Below are positions 14,110 to 23,537 of a stretch of DNA of 64,000 nucleotides, piece after piece. The position numbers were made by a program, and so were the translations under genes. The DNA is from Gemmobacter sp. (GTDB taxonomy: Bacteria > Pseudomonadota > Alphaproteobacteria > Rhodobacterales > Rhodobacteraceae), in assembly GCF_034676705.1 (NCBI RefSeq), contig NZ_JAUCBS010000003.1, forward strand, positions 1-64,000. The letters are read 5' to 3'. Below the pieces are notes generated by a model. That model made no database searches and had not been told where the DNA came from. It was given only the letters and a program-made list of their open reading frames with translations. Within the stretch, counting starts at the first letter, position 1; each line of letters opens with the position of its first letter.

Positions 14110-16289
14110 AACTCCCTGTCTTGGTTTCGATCATGGGAATGCGCCCGCGCGTGTTCCGGAGGCCGTGACGCCGCCTGTGCCACCATTCTGCGTTCTGCTG
14201 CCTCCGCTTCATGCGCGCTGAGACCAAGCGAGGGATGTTCCTTGGCAGCGGAGACGACAGCAACGGCCATCGCCGCCCGTGCGGCCGGGTCCGGCACATC
14301 CTTCGCCAGTGCCTCGGTCCGGCCCGCAGCGATATCCTTCAGAACGGACGCCCCGTAGCGTTCCTTCATTTCTTCCGCGAAATCCCGCGCCTGATTTTCG
14401 TTACGAAAGGCGACGGATCCTTGGCTGGCATGGAGCTTTGCAAGTGAACCTAAGGCCTCGACCAGCGGGTCAGGACCGCTGGTCACTTCAATGCTGCGGG
14501 CAGTTTGGATCAGTTCGGCCGCGCGTTCATAGAAGCGATCCACCTTCTCGGCTGCAGAACTGCGACCTTGTGCGCTGCCGAGATCAAAGCCATGCCGCTT
14601 GGCGACATCGGCAAGATCGGACTTCACCCAGGACTCTTCTTCGCGGGCATTGGCGGCCCCGGTTTCCAGACGCTTCTGGAGTTTTTTGAAATCGATCCCA
14701 GCGATGTTCGCGTGGAGGCTCAAAGTAGCGCTCAACATCTTGGCACTGCTTTCGTCGAGGTCTTTCTCGGCCCCGGCAATCGCCAACGTGTTTGCACCGA
14801 TGGTGGTGCTATATAGTGTCGAACGGGGCGGGGCTTCGATTTCCACCTGCTGCCGATCCAGCCCAAAGGCTGCCGCAGCTTCCTTGGCAATGCCCTGCAT
14901 TTCGGATCGCAGGTCGTACTGTCGGTCCGACGGCAATCGGTCGATCTGCGCGGTTGATTGCGCCACCCAAGCCGATAAGGCCCGCGCCGGGTCGGAAGCA
15001 AAATCGCTGCGCTGCCGTTCTTCTTCGGCATAGGCCGCCATCACCGGGCTTTGCGCCAGATGCTTGGCCAAAGCTTCACTGAGCGGCCCCTCATCGGGAA
15101 ACTTGGCCAGCACCTCGGCCCCGCCATCGCGACCATAGGAGGTGACGGCCAAAAGCTCATCGGGCAGAAAGCCGGCAGAGCCTTCGCCGTCGACAAAGCG
15201 ACCGGTACCGAGCGTGGCCTCAGCATCGGGAATATGCTCGGCCACCACCTTGCGAAATTCCGGGTCGGCGACGAGCCGCTCGGCTAGGTCACGGGTGTTT
15301 TCATTGTCCCGGCCAAGGGTCAGCACAAGCTGCGCTTCATTGCCCGCATAGATCGCGGTCTCGGGGCGGGCGAACTCGGGCTGGGGGCGGTGCTCAAGGA
15401 CGAGCCCCTCCGGCCCGCGGTCGGGTTCTTCCACCATCGGGCGGTCCATTTCAGCCGCGCGCTTCACCGCCAGTTCAAGCCCTTCTTCGCCCCCTTCATA
15501 GAAGTCATAGGCATGACGCAGGGCCTCGCGGGAATTCGGGAAGGTGCGCTCCGAAACGGTGAGTTCATTCTCCCCTCCCGGCAGATTTGCCTCGTAGCCC
15601 GTGTGAATCCCTCGGTCAGTTGCCACCGCAACGGGCCGCAGTTCGACATTTGTATCGGTCGTGACCCAGTCGCCCGTGGCGATGATGGCTGGCGTTTCGG
15701 CCGGGCCGTCCTGGTGGGCAGCGACGTCACGATCTGCGGTTGTTTCGTGGGCTTGCACAGCTGCGCGCAATGTCGGCCCGGGCGGGACCGCGTCACTGTG
15801 ATCGGCCCAAAGCGTTGCCGCCTTTTCTGGCTCTCGTCGTGCGAAAGCCTCGAGATCATCCCTCAACCCAGTATCGAGCCGTTCAGTTACAGCGGGGCCA
15901 TCCTTGCCCCACTCGATCTTGCCCAACCGTTCTGTCAGCGAGGCTTCCGTCGCGCTCAGGAACCCGGCGCGAAACTCCGCATCGGGCGCATGCGAGTCCG
16001 GCAGCGATTTGAAGTACCGCGTCTCGCCTCCTTCATGGGCCCCGTGGATCTCTGTCCGGGCCATGGTGCGCGCGGTGTTGCCATCGATATGCGCGACCGA
16101 GGGCCGCTCGGCTGGATCGGCGCGGAAGAACGCCTCGCCCGCCTGGCGGGGATCGTCGAATTCCTGCGCGGTCCCAGACAGCGTCAAACGGACAGAGAAG
16201 TATTCCTTTGGTCGCTCGACAGCCAAACGTTCCGCAGCGCCGCGCTCTGTTCGCGGGCGCGCCGCGCCTGCATTGATGTCGTTTTCCAT
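14106..16289 (-). CDS. Large conjugation accessory protein related to the relaxase C-terminus
   Basis: 727 residues from the ATG at 16289 (an upstream ATG at 16307 is possible). The N-terminal ~110 residues (EYFSVRLTLSGTAQEF onward) are a compact unit that I do not recognise; the middle is acidic and low in hydrophobics. From about residue 430 to 705 it follows the relaxase encoded at 1099-2925: SAWVAQ versus SGWMAE, then the shared RLETGAANA, then FYERAAELI versus FYEAAAKLI, and AEEMKERYG versus AEELRQRYG. No three-His relaxase motif is present. It sits between virB11 and virD4, overlapping virD4 by 4 bp, so it probably acts at the coupling step. Function unknown. Confidence 0.75.
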   Translation of the reverse strand: MENDINAGAARPRTERGAAERLAVERPKEYFSVRLTLSGTAQEFDDPRQAGEAFFRADPAERPSVAHIDGNTARTMARTEIHGAHEGGETRYFKSLPDSHAPDAEFRAGFLSATEASLTERLGKIEWGKDGPAVTERLDTGLRDDLEAFARREPEKAATLWADHSDAVPPGPTLRAAVQAHETTADRDVAAHQDGPAETPAIIATGDWVTTDTNVELRPVAVATDRGIHTGYEANLPGGENELTVSERTFPNSREALRHAYDFYEGGEEGLELAVKRAAEMDRPMVEEPDRGPEGLVLEHRPQPEFARPETAIYAGNEAQLVLTLGRDNENTRDLAERLVADPEFRKVVAEHIPDAEATLGTGRFVDGEGSAGFLPDELLAVTSYGRDGGAEVLAKFPDEGPLSEALAKHLAQSPVMAAYAEEERQRSDFASDPARALSAWVAQSTAQIDRLPSDRQYDLRSEMQGIAKEAAAAFGLDRQQVEIEAPPRSTLYSTTIGANTLAIAGAEKDLDESSAKMLSATLSLHANIAGIDFKKLQKRLETGAANAREEESWVKSDLADVAKRHGFDLGSAQGRSSAAEKVDRFYERAAELIQTARSIEVTSGPDPLVEALGSLAKLHASQGSVAFRNENQARDFAEEMKERYGASVLKDIAAGRTEALAKDVPDPAARAAMAVAVVSAAKEHPSLGLSAHEAEAAERRMVAQAASRPPEHARAHSHDRNQDREF

Positions 16290-16350
16290 GGGGTACCTGC
16301 GGGGCAAAGAGCCGGAAATGTGGAAGGGGAGGGCGGGCGCTGCGGCGGCG

Positions 16351-17337
16351 TCAGTCGTCGAGGCCGGGGAAATACATCTCCATGATCCCGCGCTGATCGC
16401 CGATGCGGCCCATCTGCAGGATCACGTCGATCGAGGTCTGAAGGTATCGGATCACCTCGCCGAAACTGAGCTTGGTGCCTTGGGCCATCACCAGAAGCGC
16501 CAGCCGGTCCATGGCCTTGCGGGCCGAATGGGCGTGCAGCGTGGTGAAGGACCCCGAATGCCCGGTATTGATCGCGTCCAGAAACGTCGCGGCTTCGGCC
16601 CCGCGCAATTCTCCGAGGATGATCCGGTCGGGTCGCAAACGCAGCGTGGCCTGCAAGAGTTTGTCGGCAGAGCGGGGTGAACCCTCGTCACGCTGCGCGA
16701 TGAGACTCACGGTATTGGGCTGGCCGGGCAGAAGTTCGAGGGAATCCTCAATCGTGACGATCCGCTCATCGGAGGCGACCATTTCCAGAAGCTTGCGGCC
16801 CAACTCTGTCTTGCCGGTCGAGGTGCCACCAGAAACGATGACGTTCAGCCGCTCGGACACCAGCTTGCTGAGGAAAGCCTCGACATCCGCCCCTTCAGAA
16901 CCGGCGCGGATTTCCGCCACCATCGCGCGGCGCTCTTCTTCCAGGGAGTTTTCTTGGCCGCGCAGAAAGCTGAAGGATTTGGCCACGCGCCGAACATCCC
17001 CCTGTCGAGAGCGAAACACCCGGATGCCGATCACTGTGCCGCCGGAAACGGCAGGGCTGCCCACCACCTGACAGCGCAGCATCAGATCGCGATATCGCAC
17101 CGCTGCAGAGACCAGAGGCGCAGTTTCTGTGAACTTGTTCGAGGTCGAGTTGGCAATTTGGGAGGCCAGATCGCGCACCGCCCTTGCGGGCAGCGCGGCA
17201 AGACCGCTTGGGGTCATGTGAATCTGCCCTGCGCGTTCCAGCCAGATCGAGCCATCAGCATTGATTGCCAGTTCCATGACGGCCGGATCTGATAAGGCGG
17301 CATCGAGCTGCCCGAGATAGGTGTCGAGATAGCTCAT
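16351..17337 (-). CDS. virB11: T4SS ATPase VirB11
   Basis: 328 residues, the usual VirB11/TrbB length. Walker A SGGTSTGKTELG is near residue 170, the Asp box IVTIEDSLEL follows, Walker B is IILGELRGAEA, and the His box is GHSGSFTTLHAHSA. VirB11 hexamers at the inner membrane power pilus assembly and switch the channel to DNA transfer together with VirB4 and VirD4. The ATG overlaps the virB10 stop as TGATG. Downstream, 61 bp separate it from the accessory gene, the largest gap in this part of the operon. Confidence 0.95.
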   Translation of the reverse strand: MSYLDTYLGQLDAALSDPAVMELAINADGSIWLERAGQIHMTPSGLAALPARAVRDLASQIANSTSNKFTETAPLVSAAVRYRDLMLRCQVVGSPAVSGGTVIGIRVFRSRQGDVRRVAKSFSFLRGQENSLEEERRAMVAEIRAGSEGADVEAFLSKLVSERLNVIVSGGTSTGKTELGRKLLEMVASDERIVTIEDSLELLPGQPNTVSLIAQRDEGSPRSADKLLQATLRLRPDRIILGELRGAEAATFLDAINTGHSGSFTTLHAHSARKAMDRLALLVMAQGTKLSFGEVIRYLQTSIDVILQMGRIGDQRGIMEMYFPGLDD

Positions 17338-18656
17338 CAGTAAAACGCCAGATCCGCATCGACACGGATCATCACGACCGCGCCCTGGTTGACGCTGATC
17401 GTCGGTGGAATGCTGAGATAATCGGCCATCACCGTATTGACCGCCTCGCCCAGATCTGTGCCGACATTTTCGGCGGTGTCCGAGGCCACCTCATTGGCCG
17501 CGTATTTGTCGGCGGCCAGTGTTGGCACGGCACCGATCAGGGAAATGAGCGCGGCGGTGCCAAAACGCTGAAGGAAGTGGTTTCGGACCGTGCCCGGAAG
17601 ACCGGAGCGCCCGATCCGGTCGGTGCCGTAGGCAGCGAGGGTGACAGATTGACCGTCCGTTGTAACCAGCCGGTCCCAGGCGATCAGCACACGCCGCTGT
17701 CCGGCATCGACCTCGGAATCATACCGTCCAAACAGGCGCGAGCCGCGTGGGATCAATACTTGGGACATGTCGAACGACCAGACATCATGACTGACAATCG
17801 CCGACACATTACCGGCGAGATCGGTACTGATCGCGGTCTCAAGGGCCGCTTCGATCAACGTGCCTTGCATCACGGTATGGGAGGGGTCGGCAATGACCTC
17901 CGATTGCCGGACCTCGGCAGCCTTGGCCCCAGCCCTGCGAAACGCATCATCTCCTGTGGCCGCCTGTCCCGGCGCACCCGGGGCAGGGGTTACGGTTCCC
18001 CCCTCGCCGCCCATATCCATGCTGGAGCGCAAGGCTACCATGTCGGAATGGATCTGCGCCTCATTCAGCATTTCGGCTTCCTGCCTGCGCCGGGCCAGTT
18101 CTTCCTCCCGGGCGCGCGCTGCCTCGGCTTCAGAGTCGCCATCGATCAGCGCCTTGGTTTCAAGCTCGGTCTGCAGCCGGATGTTTTCGCGCTCAAGGTC
18201 GGAGAGAGCTGCCGCCCGGGCCTTTGCATCGGCATCAAGGGTTGCAACCTGCGCTTTCAGATCTGCCAGTGCCGCCTCGTCAGTGACGGTCACCGGATTG
18301 GCTTTCAGATCGGCGATCTGGGCGTTTAACGCCTCGATCTCGGCCTGCAACCGTTCTGCCTCTGAGGTGTCTGGTGTCGCCGGGACGATCTGCGGCTTTG
18401 GCCGTGAAACACTGAAGCCATCGGTGCCAGTGCCATCGCCTTGGAAATCGCTTACCGAGGCGGTCTCGATGGCGGGTGCCGGGGCAGGGGCATCAGGTGC
18501 GGCAAGAACCAGCCAGGCCCCGACGCCAACGCCGGCCACGGCCGTGACGGCGGAAAGCGCGTAAGGATTTATGCCCCGGCGGCGCTTTGGGGCCTCGGAA
18601 GGTTTCATGCGCTCCATGCGGGCGGAGAGCTTTTCGGCTTGGGTCTCGTCGCTCAT
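17337..18656 (-). CDS. virB10: T4SS core-complex protein VirB10
   Basis: 439 residues from the ATG at 18656, which overlaps the virB9 stop by 4 bp; the ORF runs to 18686 but the extra codons lie inside virB9. Layout is typical: a short cytoplasmic tail, one membrane segment at ~40-62 (AVTAVAGVGVGAWLVLAA), a long Glu/Ala coiled coil (~110-215), then the TrbI-like beta-barrel domain starting near VIADPSHTVMQGTLIEAALET, with the SRLFGRYDSEVD and QRFGTAAL segments of the family. It spans both membranes and joins the VirB7-VirB9 ring. Confidence 0.93.
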   Translation of the reverse strand: MSDETQAEKLSARMERMKPSEAPKRRRGINPYALSAVTAVAGVGVGAWLVLAAPDAPAPAPAIETASVSDFQGDGTGTDGFSVSRPKPQIVPATPDTSEAERLQAEIEALNAQIADLKANPVTVTDEAALADLKAQVATLDADAKARAAALSDLERENIRLQTELETKALIDGDSEAEAARAREEELARRRQEAEMLNEAQIHSDMVALRSSMDMGGEGGTVTPAPGAPGQAATGDDAFRRAGAKAAEVRQSEVIADPSHTVMQGTLIEAALETAISTDLAGNVSAIVSHDVWSFDMSQVLIPRGSRLFGRYDSEVDAGQRRVLIAWDRLVTTDGQSVTLAAYGTDRIGRSGLPGTVRNHFLQRFGTAALISLIGAVPTLAADKYAANEVASDTAENVGTDLGEAVNTVMADYLSIPPTISVNQGAVVMIRVDADLAFY

Positions 18657-19369
18657 TGGCTGACCCCCGGCTCGGCTGTGACGCAAACGTATTCCTCGCC
18701 ATAGCGCAGCACCCAGCGTTCAGAGCGTGTGCTGACTGTGATGGTGGTCCCGCGGACAGAGGAGTTGACCGAATATTCCTGACCCTTGGCATCTGCGCGG
18801 AAGATCGTCGGCATCGGTGCGCCGGGCGGGATTACGAAGGTGGTCTTCCGCCCGTCATCTGAGATCGACACCGGTGAGAATGCGGGCAAGGCGCGGCCCT
18901 TTTTCATGATCTTGTAGGTCATTGGCAGGGAGGCGGGGATCTCGCTGCCGGCGGTGGCGGCACGCGTACTGCCCGGCACGGTAAACTTCACCGAATAATT
19001 TGGCTCTCCACGGCCACCTTCCGTCACTTGCAGGAAATAGATATTGCGCTGCGTCTCGACCGTCAGGTTGGTCGTGGCGCCTGCAACGACGGGCTTGATG
19101 ATGAAAAGGTTGGCGCGCTCCAGCTTGTCGATCTTGAAGCTTTCGAGATCGCCGATGGCGATGGACTGGATTTTTTCACCCTCACCAAGTTCGACAAGGG
19201 TCACATTCCTGAGCCGCGTATTGATCCGGTAGACCTGCCCTTCCTGATAGGTGGCATAGGTCACGCGGGCATCATGGCTGCCGGGTTTGGGCGCGGTTTC
19301 GGCCAAAGCGGGCAAGGCGGTGATCGAGATCAGAAGCCCGAGCGCAGGAAGGGTCAGGGGATGGGTCAT
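18653..19369 (-). CDS. virB9: T4SS core-complex protein VirB9
   Basis: 238 residues with a cleavable signal peptide (hydrophobic LPALGLLISITALPALA, cleavage after ALA). The mature protein has the VirB9/TrbG pattern: an N-terminal beta domain with the IQSIAIGD segment, a linker, and a C-terminal domain ending WVLRYGEEYVC, which binds VirB7 and VirB10. The start lies one base after the virB8 stop and uses GGAGG inside the end of virB8 as ribosome binding site. The stop overlaps virB10. Confidence 0.92.
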   Translation of the reverse strand: MTHPLTLPALGLLISITALPALAETAPKPGSHDARVTYATYQEGQVYRINTRLRNVTLVELGEGEKIQSIAIGDLESFKIDKLERANLFIIKPVVAGATTNLTVETQRNIYFLQVTEGGRGEPNYSVKFTVPGSTRAATAGSEIPASLPMTYKIMKKGRALPAFSPVSISDDGRKTTFVIPPGAPMPTIFRADAKGQEYSVNSSVRGTTITVSTRSERWVLRYGEEYVCVTAEPGVSQ

Positions 19370-19370
19370 G

Positions 19371-20051
19371 TTATTCCTCCGTGGGGGCCAGGGTTTCTGC
19401 GGTGATGCGGTAGTCCGTCACCAGAAACCCGGTCGGGTTCTGCCAGACGAGATCGAGCGCGGTTTGTTTGGAGGGCTCGAAGCGATAGGTGACGGTCGCG
19501 GTGAACTTACCGATCCGGTCGGGCACACCCTCGCCATCGGACACCCAGGTCTTGGTGAACCGCACCTGGGCGGTTGTGTCTGTCACCGGTGTGATCGACA
19601 GGATGTCGATGACCACCTTGGAATTCTGACCGTAGAGCTTGGGCGGATAGTTGGCGTTACCTTCTGTCCAGAGGCTCACGAGCCCTTGGCGGGCATTGCC
19701 TTCGGACCATGTGTAGGCACGCAGGATGCGGGACTCATTGTCATGCTGGTCATAGGTTTCGCGGTCGGTGACATAGGCAAAGAGCAGGCTTTGCCGGATG
19801 GCCTCGGCTTGTTCGATCCCGGCCTTTTCTACTGCGACCACGCGTTCAGCGACGCCAGTGTCCTTGTCGACGATGGCCAGAAAGGCCTCGGTCTGCTTCA
19901 GGGGCAAAAGCGTGACGACGGCGATCATCCCCATCAAGCCGATGGCCAGACCGCCGCCCGCCACCAGATAGGCAATGCGCTCGCGCTTTTTGACGCCGTA
20001 GAACATCTCGGCTTCGAGAAAACTTCTCAATTCAGGGGGTGAACCTGTCAT
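19371..20051 (-). CDS. virB8: T4SS inner-membrane protein VirB8
   Basis: 226 residues. A cytoplasmic N-terminus is followed by one membrane segment at ~28-50 (IAYLVAGGGLAIGLMGMIAVVTLL) and a periplasmic domain with the VirB8 features: a Y.V.DRETYD-type segment, VSLWTEGNANYPPKLYG, and late strands ending with TDYRITAET. VirB8 nucleates assembly of the inner-membrane complex. It starts 66 bp after virB6 ends, a gap with no convincing gene of its own. Confidence 0.92.
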   Translation of the reverse strand: MTGSPPELRSFLEAEMFYGVKKRERIAYLVAGGGLAIGLMGMIAVVTLLPLKQTEAFLAIVDKDTGVAERVVAVEKAGIEQAEAIRQSLLFAYVTDRETYDQHDNESRILRAYTWSEGNARQGLVSLWTEGNANYPPKLYGQNSKVVIDILSITPVTDTTAQVRFTKTWVSDGEGVPDRIGKFTATVTYRFEPSKQTALDLVWQNPTGFLVTDYRITAETLAPTEE

Positions 20052-20117
20052 TGTCTTGCTCCAGAAATGGGGAATTGCGCGATCGGCAGTTGTGCGGCGT
20101 GGGTCAGTTCGTCAGCG

Positions 20118-21116
20118 TCAACTGTCGCGGATGAATTGACCCAAACGCGCCCTTGCGGCTTGGCCGCGCTCGGCATCGGACCGCGCCTGATCACGCAAAT
20201 GGTGGTGTTCGGTCTTGCCATGCATGAAGCCTGATCGCACCTCATTCATCCGGCGCGCCGAGTAGTCGGAAGCCTTTTCCAGCGGCTTGCCCGCAACCCG
20301 CAGAGCCTGCGGTGCAATACTCGCGAGGCTGATCTGGCCGGTGATGTGGGTCACGGCATTCGGGATCGCCATTAAGGCAAAGATCCCGACAAAGACGATG
20401 ACGAAGAAACCGAGGATGGAGCCGAGGTCGGTAACTGCATCAGCGTTTCGGAAGACGTCATGAGCAACCGTCACCACGGCGACAATAACGCCGGCAGAGG
20501 CGACCGGATACATCAGATAACCGATCATGGCTGAAAGCCAGGCCTCGAATATTCCCTTGGTCTTCTCGAAGATTGTGGCGCCGATGGCGATCGGGGCAAC
20601 CCCGAGAAGGAAAGCGATCATCAGCTTCGAGAAGCCAACAATGAATACATAGACTGCCATGAGGACGCCCAAGACCACATAAAGAACCGCTGCAACGAAA
20701 CCGCGCATGATGGACGACATTGCCGAAGACACGGAATCCACGTTCCCAGCCATCATATTTGCCATGTCATCCATCGCCGCCGTGGCAGAGGCCCCGACAC
20801 CACTGCCGCCCAAGCGGAAATACTCCAGCGCGAGCGCGCTTAAGCCGTTGCTGGCGGCTTCATAGATCTGGGTGAAGTTTGACCAGGTCAACCCAAACAT
20901 CAGGACCATAACGATCCGGAACGACAGCTGAACCGCGTCGCGCATGGAAATTCGGTAAACATTCAAAGCCGCGTTGATCCCGACCATGACGAGAAGTAGG
21001 GTCAACAGGCTGGTATAGAGTGGCCCGATCGCCCCCGCCGTCGCCTCGAAGTACTGGCGACCAGCGGAGGTGATCGCCGAGTCCAGCGTCGCCAGTATGG
21101 TCGAGACGCTGTCCAT
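20118..21116 (-). CDS. virB6: T4SS polytopic membrane protein VirB6
   Basis: 332 residues from the ATG at 21116, which overlaps the upstream stop as TGATG. Five or six hydrophobic spans are visible (for example ~35-55, 70-90, 150-170, 175-200, 215-240, 255-280), with the long central periplasmic loop rich in Ala/Met/Gly that VirB6/TrbL proteins have. The C-terminal ~50 residues are polar and basic. VirB6 lines the DNA path across the inner membrane. Confidence 0.9.
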   Translation of the reverse strand: MDSVSTILATLDSAITSAGRQYFEATAGAIGPLYTSLLTLLLVMVGINAALNVYRISMRDAVQLSFRIVMVLMFGLTWSNFTQIYEAASNGLSALALEYFRLGGSGVGASATAAMDDMANMMAGNVDSVSSAMSSIMRGFVAAVLYVVLGVLMAVYVFIVGFSKLMIAFLLGVAPIAIGATIFEKTKGIFEAWLSAMIGYLMYPVASAGVIVAVVTVAHDVFRNADAVTDLGSILGFFVIVFVGIFALMAIPNAVTHITGQISLASIAPQALRVAGKPLEKASDYSARRMNEVRSGFMHGKTEHHHLRDQARSDAERGQAARARLGQFIRDS

Positions 21117-21604
21117 CAGAAACTGCCCCCGCACATGGTCTCCGCGATCGGGAATAGGGCATTCGATGCTTCAAAGACCTCGAGCGTTTGCTGCCAGGTC
21201 AAACGCTCGACGGACTTGGCCCTCCGCAAGCCGGCTGCCAGGGATTCGACTTCCTCCCAGCTTGCGACCTTCCCGGCACAAGAGCAGTCCTGCGTTTGAA
21301 CCACATTCCTTACTTTGATAAACCCGTAGATATCCCGATAGGCGCGGGCTTCTGGCCCCTTCTGCGACAGCTCATACTCAGCCGGCCAATTTGCCCGGCA
21401 GTTGCGGAATTCTTCGTTCACTGCTCCCGGTATCGGCTGGATGTCTTCCGGTATCTCGACCTTGGGCAAAACGTCGAGATAGGCGTCCTGTTGGGCAAGG
21501 TCTGCCGGGACAGGGGTTTCGGCCCACGCTGCGGCCGAGAAAACCGCGATCAACCCAAGGGCACCGCCCATCATTCGCACTTTGAAGACGTTGGTCATGC
21601 TCAT
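21116..21604 (-). CDS. Small periplasmic protein of the transfer operon, function unknown
   Basis: 162 residues with a signal peptide (GGALGLIAVFSAAAWA, cleavage before ETPVP). The mature part has Cys residues in NCRANW, DCSCAG and MCGGSF, suggesting disulfides, and no recognised domain. It is fully embedded in the transfer operon, overlapping the VirB5-like gene by 4 bp and virB6 by one base, so it is very likely a T4SS component exposed to the periplasm. I do not recognise the family. Confidence 0.75.
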   Translation of the reverse strand: MSMTNVFKVRMMGGALGLIAVFSAAAWAETPVPADLAQQDAYLDVLPKVEIPEDIQPIPGAVNEEFRNCRANWPAEYELSQKGPEARAYRDIYGFIKVRNVVQTQDCSCAGKVASWEEVESLAAGLRRAKSVERLTWQQTLEVFEASNALFPIAETMCGGSF

Positions 21605-22398
21605 TCTCCCCCAAGGACTTTGATGAACTTTTGTTCTTCGGCTGCGGTGGCGGCATCCATGACGCCGGCCTCGCCCATGCCCATCAGCTGGGCGGATTCC
21701 ATATTCCAGATATTGGCGAGGGCGATCGACAGTTCCGCCGTCACGCGGGTGTTGAGGTCGATGGCTTCTTTCAGCCCTTCGGTGTCCGGGATTTCCTGCA
21801 CGAGCTCGTGGACCCGCTCGAGGCTTTCCGAGGCCTTGACTGAGGACGTCTCTGCGGCTGCCGACAAGAAAGCGGCGGTGTTGGCCTGCGTGCCAATCCG
21901 GGCGGCCCCCTCGTCTTCACTGTTCGCAAGGGTGTCAACAGTGGCCACATCGAGGCCAGCTGATGCGAAAAACTCCGAGACATATTGCGCGGCGGGTTTA
22001 TCGCCGACCTTGCCCGAGGTCGTCATCAGAGAATACTTGCCATCTTTCGCCGAGATCAGCCCGCCGGTCAGATCCGCGACATCGGGCAGGATGTCGTCAA
22101 AGAAGGTGTCCGGGTCTGGAATGCCCAAGGCCTCCAAGGTCAACCCGTTGCGCAAGGCGTCCAGTTGCGCCTTCAGGGTTGCGATCTGTTCGATCTGCTT
22201 CAGGATCTGCTCATCGAGCTTCAGGTTGGAGGCGATCATCTCCTTCACCTGCAGCTTTGCCTCGGTCAGCACCTCGCCGATCTTGGCAATGCTGGTGAGA
22301 TCAACCGTTGGCACACCCTGTGCGAAGGCTGGGGCAGGGGAGAGCAAGGCTGCTGAGATCAGAAGAGGGCCAAGACCCCGGACAAGATTGCGGATCAT
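21601..22398 (-). CDS. VirB5-like minor pilin / transfer protein
   Basis: 265 residues with a signal peptide ending PAFA before QGVPTVD. The long N-terminal helix (VLTEAKLQVKEMIASNLKL onward) and helical C-terminus fit VirB5/TrbJ proteins, which cap the pilus tip. Its C-terminus (RVHELVQEIP, KEAIDLN, FIKVLGGE) matches that of the next protein encoded at 22395-23537 (RLRSIIERIP, KEALDLN, FIKVKGGSE), so the two are paralogues. It overlaps its neighbours on both sides by 4 bp. Confidence 0.78.
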   Translation of the reverse strand: MIRNLVRGLGPLLISAALLSPAPAFAQGVPTVDLTSIAKIGEVLTEAKLQVKEMIASNLKLDEQILKQIEQIATLKAQLDALRNGLTLEALGIPDPDTFFDDILPDVADLTGGLISAKDGKYSLMTTSGKVGDKPAAQYVSEFFASAGLDVATVDTLANSEDEGAARIGTQANTAAFLSAAAETSSVKASESLERVHELVQEIPDTEGLKEAIDLNTRVTAELSIALANIWNMESAQLMGMGEAGVMDAATAAEEQKFIKVLGGE

Positions 22399-23537
22399 TC
22401 GGAACCACCCTTCACTTTGATGAATGTTGCGTCGATGGCATAGGCCTGCAGCCAGAGGGCGTAGCGCGCCTGATCGACCTTCACGCGCGCTGCCTTGACC
22501 CGCTCGACCATAAGCCCGATGCGCACGGCTTCGGCCCGGGCATAGCTGTTGAGGTCCAGCGCCTCTTTGGTCGATATGGTTGTGGGAATGCGCTCGATGA
22601 TGGAGCGCAAGCGCTTCAGCGACGCCTCAATCTCCAGAGAGGCGGCCATCCCATAGTGCAGGCCTGCGTCAGCAGTGTTGCTGGCCTCGGCGATCGCCAT
22701 ATCGCGCGGATCAAACGTGCCGACCTGATCCACGCCGGTGATCTTGCTGGCATAGGCATTGAAGAACCCGGTGATGCGAACGACGTAATTCTGCGTCTCT
22801 TCAAAGGGCGGGATGCCGCCATACTTCGTGACGTTGCCTGGACCCGCATTGTAAGCAGCGAGCGCGAGCGGAACGGAGCCAAAGGTGTTGAGCTGCGTCA
22901 GAAAATACCGTGCGCCGCCATCAAGCTGCAGCATCGGGTCATTATAGTATGCGGGGTAAATGCCGAGACCCTTGGCCGTATCCGGCATCACTTGCGTCAG
23001 GCCAAAGGCCCCAACCGGGCTGCGCGCCCCGATGGAAAACCCGGACTCCTGTTTCACGAGGCTTTGGAACCAGATGCGAAACTCGACCGGGTTCAATCCG
23101 GCGCGGGCAAGACCAGGGTGACCTGCGTACTTCTGCGCAGTGGCCACGATCATCTCTTCGATGCTGGTCTTGGCATCGCCGAAAAGCCGGGCGGCATAGG
23201 GGTTGTTGTCCTCAACCGCATAGAGGACTTCCGCCTCAGCCCCGGGGATCACCTCCAGATCGCCAATCCAAGGTGTCTGGCCAGTCATCATCGCCAGCGT
23301 GGCATCCAGCGCGTCGAGCTGGTCCTGATGCAATGCATCGATGCGGCGCTTCTTGTCGGCCTCAAGCTCGCGGCCACCAGTCAGATAGGACATCTGCGCG
23401 ATTTCCAGAACGTGCTGGACGATTGACTTGCCATCGGCCACAGGCACGCCTTGCGCCGCCGCCATTAATGGCAGCGCCGCAGTCGCCAGAGCGAAAACTC
23501 TGGCAGACCGTTGAAGTTTACCGGCAGGGAATGACAT
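22395..23537 (-). CDS. VirB5-like protein with an internal lytic transglycosylase domain
   Basis: 380 residues from the ATG at 23537. After a signal peptide (ending MAAA before QGVPVAD) come ~60 residues like a VirB5 N-terminus. Residues ~130-260 are an SLT lytic transglycosylase with the catalytic Glu in LVKQESGF, then SPVGAFGLTQVMPDTA and LALAAYNAGPGNV. The C-terminal ~110 residues return to a VirB5-like helical region that pairs with the paralogue at 21601-22398. The muramidase would open peptidoglycan for the channel, a VirB1 role, while the flanks suggest tethering to the pilus. A separate VirB1-like gene is also present at 26684. Confidence 0.85.
   Translation of the reverse strand: MSFPAGKLQRSARVFALATAALPLMAAAQGVPVADGKSIVQHVLEIAQMSYLTGGRELEADKKRRIDALHQDQLDALDATLAMMTGQTPWIGDLEVIPGAEAEVLYAVEDNNPYAARLFGDAKTSIEEMIVATAQKYAGHPGLARAGLNPVEFRIWFQSLVKQESGFSIGARSPVGAFGLTQVMPDTAKGLGIYPAYYNDPMLQLDGGARYFLTQLNTFGSVPLALAAYNAGPGNVTKYGGIPPFEETQNYVVRITGFFNAYASKITGVDQVGTFDPRDMAIAEASNTADAGLHYGMAASLEIEASLKRLRSIIERIPTTISTKEALDLNSYARAEAVRIGLMVERVKAARVKVDQARYALWLQAYAIDATFIKVKGGSE

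Noticed and set aside
20048..20245. Small reverse-strand ORF bridging the end of virB6 and the start of virB8
   Set aside because: Its stop touches the virB8 start, but it mostly overlaps virB6 out of frame, has no lipobox or signal peptide, and the better VirB7-like candidate is at 23518-23715.
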